This document shows positions 58,548 through 64,000 of a DNA stretch of 64,000 bases, piece after piece. The stretch is from contig NZ_BMOD01000001.1 in NCBI RefSeq assembly GCF_014646895.1, positions 305,172 through 369,171 on the forward strand. Direction: 5' to 3'. The stretch is from Deinococcus roseus (GTDB taxonomy: Bacteria > Deinococcota > Deinococci > Deinococcales > Deinococcaceae). Under the pieces are notes generated by a model that worked only from the letters and a program-made list of their open reading frames with translations, searched no databases and was not told the DNA's origin. The translations under genes and the position numbers were made by a program. Every line of letters begins with the position of its first letter. The first letter of the stretch is position 1.

Positions 58548-60419
58548 TCAGGCTTCCAGTTCTGCAATCTGGGTGCTGAGGTTTTCCCACTGGTCCATCA
58601 GTTGCAGCAACTGGTGTTCCAGATCGGCCAGTGCTTTGCCCAGCATGGCAAAATCAGCGTCAGGGTTGGCCTGATCGAGGGCTTCTGCAGCTTTTTGCTG
58701 TTTGCTTTCGGTGTCGTGGATGTCCTGTTCGGTCTGCTCCAGTTTGCGCTTCAGGTGCCAGAGGCTGGGACCTGAACGTTCCCGTTTCACCTTGACCTTG
58801 ACCTCTTCGGTTTTCTGGCTGACCACATGTTTTTGCCGGTAATACTGGTAACCTCCGGGATAACTGTAATACTGGCCGTCTTCCAGCAGCCAGATCTGGT
58901 CTGAGAGGTTTTCTATGAAACGCCTGTCGTGGGAGACCATCAGCAGGGTGCCTGGATACTCTTTGAGGGCTTCTTCCAGGCTTTCCACCATTTCCATGTC
59001 CAGGTGGTTGGTGGGCTCGTCCAGCACCAGAAAGTTGTACTGCTGCAGGGAGAGTTTCAGCAGGGCCAGTCTGGCCCGTTCTCCTCCCGAGAGGTTTTTG
59101 ACCTGCTTGGTCTGGGCATCGTAGGGAAACATGTATGCCCCCAGCAGGTTGTGGGCCTCCTGGTCTTTTTCCACCAGGGCACGCACTTCGTCGTAGAGGG
59201 TGCTTTCAGGGTCCACACCCCTGAGTTGCTGGTCGTAGTATCCCACCCTTACCCTTGCTCCGCTTTTGACTGTGCTGCGGGAATCATCAGAATTCAGCAG
59301 GCCCAGCAAAGCCTTCAGAAAGGTGCTCTTCCCTGCCCCGTTCATGCCAATCAGGGCTATTTTTTCTCCTTTTCGAATGTGGACATTCACATCTTTGAAC
59401 AGCTGCCGTCCTGCGAAATTCTTGGACAGGTGGCGGGCATCAAGCACCACTTCTCCAGAGTCAGAGCACTTGAAACTGACTTCGGTGACTTCTTCATCGG
59501 GAGGGGGAGCATCCACCTGGGCGGCCTGCATGCGTTCCAGGCGTTTTTCCATGGCATGCACCCGCTTGAACAGCTGGCTGTTTTTTCTGGCCCACACCCG
59601 GTTGAGTTCCACAGAGTCCTTGAAGGCATCAATTTTGCGTTGCTGGGCCTCAAAGACTTTCAACTGGTGTTCCAGTTCTGCTTCGAGTTGCTGTTTGAAG
59701 TGGGAATAGTTCCCGGTGTACACCTTCAGGTTGCGGTCCCGGATGTAGGCGGTCTTGCTGGTCACATTGTCCAGAAAAGCCCGGTCGTGGGACACCACCA
59801 GGATGGCTCCAGCATAACGGCTCAGGAAGCCTTCCAGCCATTCCAGCATTTTGATGTCCAGGTGGTTGGTGGGCTCGTCCAGCAGCAGCACTTCCGGGTT
59901 GCTGACCAGGAGTTTTGCCAGGCCCAGTCGGGTTTTTTCTCCGCCCGAAAGGCTGCCCACCCTTTCAAATTCCCGTCCTCGAAAGCCGAAGTTCAGCAGG
60001 ACCGCGTCCCTGCGGGAACGGCGTTCATAACCGCCCCTGAGCTGGTAGTGTTCCAGCAGGTCATGGTAGGCCTGGAAGTCCTGCTCAGTCGCCCCTCCCA
60101 GCTTTGACTGCAGGTGTTCCAGCTGTTCTTCCAGGCCGTCCAGTTCATGAAATGCAGAATCGAGCACGCTGTGGATGGTGTCTTCAGGATCAAAATCCGG
60201 GTCCTGTCTGAGCATGCCGATGGTGGTGCCCTGGGCACGCCTGACGTCGCCAAAGGTGGGGTCTTCTTCTCCGGTGATGAGTTTCAGGACGGTGCTCTTC
60301 CCTGAACCGTTGCGACCCACCAGGGCCACCCGTTCTCCGGCATGCAGGGCAAAATTCAGATCTTCAAGCACGGTCTGCTGACCGTAATATTTCAGGATGT
60401 TGTTCAACTGGACTAACAC
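58548..60419 (-). CDS. ABC-F family ATPase (Uup-like)
   Basis: ABC-F proteins bind the ribosome and act in translation or antibiotic protection, not transport. 623 residues hold two ABC domains (P-loops GRNGSGKSTVLK and GMNGAGKSTFLK; signatures LSGGEKTRLGLAKLL and LSGGERARLALLKLS) joined by the helical linker. At the C-terminus is a coiled-coil domain (about 555-623, KRKLEQTEQDIHD..) like that of Uup, which binds DNA. The GTG at 60419 is preferred over a TTG two codons earlier because TACAAT ends 6 bases before it. Confidence 0.92.
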   Translation of the reverse strand: MLVQLNNILKYYGQQTVLEDLNFALHAGERVALVGRNGSGKSTVLKLITGEEDPTFGDVRRAQGTTIGMLRQDPDFDPEDTIHSVLDSAFHELDGLEEQLEHLQSKLGGATEQDFQAYHDLLEHYQLRGGYERRSRRDAVLLNFGFRGREFERVGSLSGGEKTRLGLAKLLVSNPEVLLLDEPTNHLDIKMLEWLEGFLSRYAGAILVVSHDRAFLDNVTSKTAYIRDRNLKVYTGNYSHFKQQLEAELEHQLKVFEAQQRKIDAFKDSVELNRVWARKNSQLFKRVHAMEKRLERMQAAQVDAPPPDEEVTEVSFKCSDSGEVVLDARHLSKNFAGRQLFKDVNVHIRKGEKIALIGMNGAGKSTFLKALLGLLNSDDSRSTVKSGARVRVGYYDQQLRGVDPESTLYDEVRALVEKDQEAHNLLGAYMFPYDAQTKQVKNLSGGERARLALLKLSLQQYNFLVLDEPTNHLDMEMVESLEEALKEYPGTLLMVSHDRRFIENLSDQIWLLEDGQYYSYPGGYQYYRQKHVVSQKTEEVKVKVKRERSGPSLWHLKRKLEQTEQDIHDTESKQQKAAEALDQANPDADFAMLGKALADLEHQLLQLMDQWENLSTQIAELEA

Positions 60420-60425
60420 CCTCAA

Positions 60426-60431
60426 ATTGTA
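60426..60431 (-). promoter_or_regulatory. -10 of leaderless ABC-F gene
   Basis: TACAAT on the minus strand ends 6 bases before the GTG at 60419. No Shine-Dalgarno is present. Confidence 0.6.
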
Positions 60432-60585
60432 CTGAATGTGGAACCATCAGGTTGAACAGCGACCCTCATCGGCAGTTTTCCCGAACCCCTTTACACCCTT
60501 TTTACATCTCCCCTCGCCCTGCAGCATTTGCCCAGAAAAGGCCGCAACGCCGCACAAATCGGCTGCTTTCCAGCATGTGCTTTGA

Positions 60586-60591
60586 TAGTAT
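60586..60591 (+). promoter_or_regulatory. -10 of the first leaderless cutC-like gene
   Basis: TAGTAT ends 6 bases before the ATG at 60598. Confidence 0.55.
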
Positions 60592-60597
60592 GGGCAT

Positions 60598-61281
60598 ATG
60601 CTCGCTGAGGTGATGATTGAAAATGCCACCGAGGTCCGTACAGCCCAGCACCTTGGTGCCCACAGCGTGCTGCTGGCCCGTCATGTGGGCCGGGGGGGAA
60701 CCAGTCCAGACCTGAAAACCCTCTCTGAGGTGCGAGAAGCCGTGAGGATTCCTCTGACGGTGCTGGTGCGGCCAGACCACCAGGGCTTTTCTTACGAAAA
60801 AGAGCGCAAGGACAAGTTGCTCAGCCACCTCAAAGCTTACCGAAACGCAGACATTGAACGCATTGCCCTCACCGTGCTGGATGAAGATGCTGTGGATGTT
60901 TTCTTTCTGGAAGACATCCTGGCTTTTGGTTTCCAGATCACCTTTCAGGATTTCAACAACCTGAAGCATCCTGTGCAGATGGTGAAAATGCTGGGCATGT
61001 ACCCCAGGATCACCCGTCTGGTCACCCGTGGGAATGCGGTTTCCAGCTGGGAGGGTCGGGAGGTCATCCGCGATCTGGTGCCTGCAGCACGCCACGGTCT
61101 GGAGGTTTTTGCAGAAAGCACAGGCCTGACCCACCAGTCCATGGCAGACTTTGTGCGCAATTCCGGGGTGGCCGGGGTGCAATTTGGAGCGCAATGTCGG
61201 GACAGCTCAGGCAGGCTGGATCTGGTGATGATCGAGCAGTTCATTGACATCCTGCTGCATAAATCCCTCAAGCGTTTTTGA
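60598..61281 (+). CDS. CutC-family TIM-barrel protein (first copy)
   Basis: 227 residues with the CutC pattern: a first strand LAEVMIENATEVRTAQHLGAHSVLLARHVGRGGTSPDLKTL and IPLTVLVRPDHQGFSY near residue 53. CutC was first linked to copper tolerance, but its biochemical role is unsettled. Compared with the second copy it diverges most in the middle and C-terminal thirds, where usual CutC features such as the final KPVGFH-like segments are not obvious. It is leaderless. Its upstream neighbour is the divergent ABC-F gene. Confidence 0.8.
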   Translation: MLAEVMIENATEVRTAQHLGAHSVLLARHVGRGGTSPDLKTLSEVREAVRIPLTVLVRPDHQGFSYEKERKDKLLSHLKAYRNADIERIALTVLDEDAVDVFFLEDILAFGFQITFQDFNNLKHPVQMVKMLGMYPRITRLVTRGNAVSSWEGREVIRDLVPAARHGLEVFAESTGLTHQSMADFVRNSGVAGVQFGAQCRDSSGRLDLVMIEQFIDILLHKSLKRF

Positions 61282-61518
61282 ATCCGCTGAAACTTCACCT
61301 TCAGCTGAACAGGCTTCACCACTGTTGCCAAGCTGTTGTCCAACTGAAAAAGCAGAATCGTCTTCAAAAAACACTGCATAAAAATACATACCTCGTGAAA
61401 CCCATTGGGCAAGATTTTGTTTTATCAAGCGCAGTTCTTTAGAATTGTAATCCATATGTAATTATTTGTTCTGGAGAATAATATTCACTCTTTTCAGCCA
61501 ATCCTCAGCAGCAAATGC

Positions 61519-61524
61519 TAGCAT
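61519..61524 (+). promoter_or_regulatory. -10 of the second leaderless cutC-like gene
   Basis: TAGCAT ends 6 bases before the ATG at 61531. The gap 61282-61530 shows no other feature. Confidence 0.55.
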
Positions 61525-61530
61525 GGCAAC

Positions 61531-62274
61531 ATGATCGCTGAGGTCATTGTAGAAAATGCCACTGAAGTCAGAACCGCGCAAAACGCTGGAGCCAATCGCC
61601 TTCTCCTGGCGCGCCATATCATGCAAGGTGGTGTCAGCCCCGACCTGAAAACCATAGCAGAAGTGCTTGAAGCCTCCCGGGTTCCGGTGTACGCACTGGT
61701 CCGCCCGGACCTCAAAGACTATGCCTATGGCCTGGACCGCAAGCCTCGGATCTACAAAATTCTGGACGCCTACCGCAGGGCGGGCATTCAGAACATCTCT
61801 TTTGGGGCCATCGAAGGATCCATGATCAACTGGCTTTTGCTGGAAGAAGCGATCACTTATGGTTTCAACATCACCTTCAACGCGGCCTTCGATTTCACCC
61901 AGGAACTCAGCGTGAACTACCTGCTGCTCAGCATGTACCCCAGGGTCGAACGGGTCACCACCCGGGGCCAGGCCGTCAACATCCCCGATGGTCAGGCCGA
62001 AGTGAAAAAACTGGTGTCCCTCAACAAACCCCACCTCAGGGTGATGGTGGAAGCCAGCGGTTTCACTTACGAAAACCTCCCTGCCTTTCTGCAGGAAACC
62101 GGCGTCAAAGAAATCCAGTTTGGCAGAACCGTCAGGGACGAGCACGGCAAACTCAATCCCATCACCCTCGCACAGTATGTTTCCATCATGAATGGCAAAC
62201 CCATACAGAAGGAAAAGCGCGGTTTGCACAGCGGGTTTGACATCTCCTCTGATGTTTCACGTTACCGCAGGTAA
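61531..62274 (+). CDS. CutC-family TIM-barrel protein (second copy)
   Basis: 247 residues, clearly paralogous to the previous gene: both begin with AEV.IENATEVRTAQ..GA, share ARH...GG.SPDLKT and LVRPD, and both have a MYPR-x-x-R-x-x-TRG block (about 134-146). It ends in a 25-residue extension (KGLHSGFDISSDVSRYRR-like) lacking in the first copy. It has its own leaderless promoter, so the two copies can be expressed separately. Function is inferred from family membership only. Confidence 0.82.
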   Translation: MIAEVIVENATEVRTAQNAGANRLLLARHIMQGGVSPDLKTIAEVLEASRVPVYALVRPDLKDYAYGLDRKPRIYKILDAYRRAGIQNISFGAIEGSMINWLLLEEAITYGFNITFNAAFDFTQELSVNYLLLSMYPRVERVTTRGQAVNIPDGQAEVKKLVSLNKPHLRVMVEASGFTYENLPAFLQETGVKEIQFGRTVRDEHGKLNPITLAQYVSIMNGKPIQKEKRGLHSGFDISSDVSRYRR

Positions 62275-62301
62275 ACCTTCACAGACCAGCACATACAAAA
62301 C

Positions 62302-62331
62302 AAAAAACCCGCCTGAGCGGGTTTTCTTTTT
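62302..62331. terminator. Bidirectional terminator between cutC-like and nuoN genes
   Basis: AAAACCCGC and GCGGGTTTT around CTGA, with A- and T-runs on the two sides. Confidence 0.9.
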
Positions 62332-62341
62332 GCCAATCTCT

Positions 62342-63781
62342 TTATTTCATGGCCTGCTGCACGATGGGGTTGTCAAAGAGGGACAGCACCCAGTTGGGCA
62401 GCACCCCCAGCACCACCGTGGCCGCCACACTGGCCAGCACCGTCAGGGTGCTGTTGGGGAAAGGACGGTCTTCCAGAGTCTGGGCCTCCTCGGCAGGCAT
62501 GAACATCAGCACGGCAGGACGCAGGTAGTACACGAAAGCAATCATGCTGGTGACGATGGCAATCACGGTCATGGCAATGTAACCGCTCTGGAAGGCTGCT
62601 CCAAAGAGCACCAGTTTGGCCACAAAGCCAGCGAAGGGCGGAATGCCTGCCAGCGACAGCAAAAAGATCGCCAGCGAGATGGCATGCAGGGGCTTGCGGT
62701 AGTACAGGCCGCGCATTTTGGGGATCAGGATGCCCCGGTCATCTTGCTGCAGCATGGCCACCACTGCAAACGCACCAGCATTGGCAAAGGTGTAGCCCAG
62801 CAGATGGTACAGCAGGGCAGGAATCCCCAGTTCAGGATTGGCCAGCAAAGCCAGCCCAAGGTAACCCGAGTGGGCAATGGCAGAGTAGGCCAGGGCGCGC
62901 TTGATCTCGGCCTGGCGCAGGGCAGCCATGTTGCCCCCGATCATGGTGAGGGCCAGGATGACCTGGGCGGGCAAAATCCAGTCTGCACCAGGCAGGGCTT
63001 TCAGGAACACCGAGATCAGTCCAGCGAACGCTGCGGTTTTGACCACAATGCTCATGAACTGGGTCACGATGGTGGGGCTTCCAGCGTACACGTCAGGGGT
63101 CCACTGGTGGAAAGGGGCCATCGCCACTTTGAAGCTGAATCCTGCCAGCAGCAGGAAGCTTCCGGTCAGCAGCAGGATTTCGTTCTGGAAGGTGTTGGAG
63201 GCAATGGCCTGACGGATGCTGTCATAGCCAAAGCTTCCCGTGGCCCCGAAGATCAGGGCGATGCCGTAAATCAGGATGGCACTGGCCACAGAGCCCAGCA
63301 GGAAGTATTTCATGCCTGCTTCCTCACTGCGCTTGGATTCTTGCAGTGTGGCGAGCACGTAAGTGGAGAGGGACATCACTTCCAGACCAATCAGCATCAC
63401 GATCAGGTCTCCCGAGAAGGCAATCAGGAGGGTGCCCGAAATGCCGTACAGCAGGATGATGTCAAACTCTGGAAAGTTGAGGTTGCTTCTGGAAGCATGG
63501 TCCAGACTGGTGAGCTGGCTGAGGATTGAACCAATCAGGATGATGCCCGCGAACACCAGGCTGACGTTGCTGAGCTGCAAGGCACCCGCAAAACTGGTGA
63601 GGTTCTGGTCCCACAGGAAGAACAAACTGCCCAGGGTCAGCACCTGTCCGGTGATGCCCAGCATGGCGATGTTGCGGCGGGTGGTGAAAAAACCCAGGAT
63701 GGTGGCCAGCACTGCCGTGATCAGGATGATGGTGATGGGCAACATGGCCGTGAAGTTGATGTCAGGCATTTGCAGGGTCAT
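62342..63781 (-). CDS. nuoN: NADH-quinone oxidoreductase subunit N
   Basis: NuoN is one of three antiporter-like proton-pumping subunits of respiratory complex I. 479 residues with about 14 membrane spans. The conserved core has HQWTPDVYAGSPTIVTQFMS (the HxWxPDxYxG motif, about 223-231) and the quinone-pump Lys and Glu positions in LIGLEVMSLSTYVLA and RALAYSAIAHSGY. The ATG at 63781 lies 7 bases after GGGAGG. It is 3 bases after nuoM and last in the operon. Confidence 0.97.
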   Translation of the reverse strand: MTLQMPDINFTAMLPITIILITAVLATILGFFTTRRNIAMLGITGQVLTLGSLFFLWDQNLTSFAGALQLSNVSLVFAGIILIGSILSQLTSLDHASRSNLNFPEFDIILLYGISGTLLIAFSGDLIVMLIGLEVMSLSTYVLATLQESKRSEEAGMKYFLLGSVASAILIYGIALIFGATGSFGYDSIRQAIASNTFQNEILLLTGSFLLLAGFSFKVAMAPFHQWTPDVYAGSPTIVTQFMSIVVKTAAFAGLISVFLKALPGADWILPAQVILALTMIGGNMAALRQAEIKRALAYSAIAHSGYLGLALLANPELGIPALLYHLLGYTFANAGAFAVVAMLQQDDRGILIPKMRGLYYRKPLHAISLAIFLLSLAGIPPFAGFVAKLVLFGAAFQSGYIAMTVIAIVTSMIAFVYYLRPAVLMFMPAEEAQTLEDRPFPNSTLTVLASVAATVVLGVLPNWVLSLFDNPIVQQAMK

Positions 63782-63784
63782 GGC

Positions 63785-64000
63785 TTAACCTCCCAGTCCT
63801 TGCAGCAGACGGTCCACTGTGGGGCGGATCAGGGCGATGGCAGGAGAACTGTAAATCCCATACACCAGACTGACCACCACCGCACTGACCAGAATCAGGC
63901 CTTCGAGACCAGAAATGTCTTTCAGCAGGGTGGTTCCCTGGGGTTTGGTTTCCCAGTAGGTCTTCTGGTAAGCGGTGAGGGCGTAGGCACCCGCAGCAAT
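63785..64000 (-). CDS. nuoM: NADH-quinone oxidoreductase subunit M, 3' end (partial)
   Basis: The last 71 residues of a membrane protein enter from the right edge: AAGAYALTAYQKTYWET, then a final membrane span (LILVSAVVVSLVYGIYSSP) and the stop at 63787-63785. Both the TYW block and the place just before nuoN fit NuoM, another antiporter-like subunit of complex I. The rest lies outside the window. Confidence 0.85.
   Translation of the reverse strand: MAAGAYALTAYQKTYWETKPQGTTLLKDISGLEGLILVSAVVVSLVYGIYSSPAIALIRPTVDRLLQGLGG

Noticed and set aside
1..64000. tRNA, rRNA or transposase genes
   Set aside because: I looked in the intergenic regions for cloverleaf-type stems and conserved rRNA or transposase motifs and saw none. 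A tRNAscan-SE run would settle the tRNA question.

Overview
The window reads as ordinary chromosome of a Deinococcus-type bacterium. The evidence is a fused SecD-SecF of the Thermus/Deinococcus kind, a fused TilS-TadA tRNA-modifying enzyme, a bacillithiol pathway glycosyltransferase (BshA), moderate GC, and many genes whose start codon lies 6-7 bases after a TANNNT hexamer. That spacing is the signature of leaderless mRNAs, which are very common in Deinococcus. The exact species cannot be read from the sequence. I see no phage, insertion sequence, CRISPR array, rRNA or tRNA.

Layout. 1-7.0 kb: the 3' end of an unidentified gene, then the division and cell-wall cluster murG-murC-murB-ftsQ-ftsA-ftsZ. 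The ftsZ 3' side carries palindromic and 14-bp tandem repeats. 7-20 kb: ribF; a convergent two-gene unit (CHASE2 membrane protein plus an exported partner) of unknown function; the hibernation factor hpf; an amidase; a GH9 cellulase-type lipoprotein; prfC with a terminator-like leader; a phosphoesterase; bshA. 20-31 kb: a 3D-domain exported protein behind a highly structured leader, a MerR regulator with a serine hydrolase, a lone LolC-type permease, a Tat-exported intradiol dioxygenase, a tilS-tadA fusion with a TPR protein, an ArsR-DUF2087 regulator, a peroxiredoxin with an rRNA methyltransferase, and a small protein with an O-methyltransferase.

31-44 kb: an MBL hydrolase, trpC, a lipid kinase and hpt-nadC. 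Next comes the NAD cluster nadA / nadB-nitrilase-nadE, which with nadC gives de novo NAD synthesis from aspartate, ending in what looks like a split glutamine-dependent NAD synthetase. Then a beta-barrel-like exported protein diverges from a CobW/YciC zinc GTPase that has an overlapping FUR-family operator, followed by purU and an S1-domain protein. 44-52 kb: minC, the translation/transcription operon rimP-nusA-ylxR-infB behind an attenuator-like leader, and secDF. 52-64 kb: a trypsin/Sel1 exported protein, a CHAD protein, mazG-like/lapA-like/recJ translationally coupled genes, a cupin with a GT2 glycosyltransferase, an ABC-F ATPase, two tandem CutC-family paralogs, and nuoN with the 3' end of nuoM.

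Most genes are conserved housekeeping genes. The less explained material is regulatory and structural: leaderless promoters, the leaders of the 3D-domain gene, nadA, prfC and rimP, long perfect hairpins in intergenic DNA, and families of interspersed inverted repeats. I see no clear new multi-gene system. The CHASE2 pair and the CutC pair are the best protein-level candidates.
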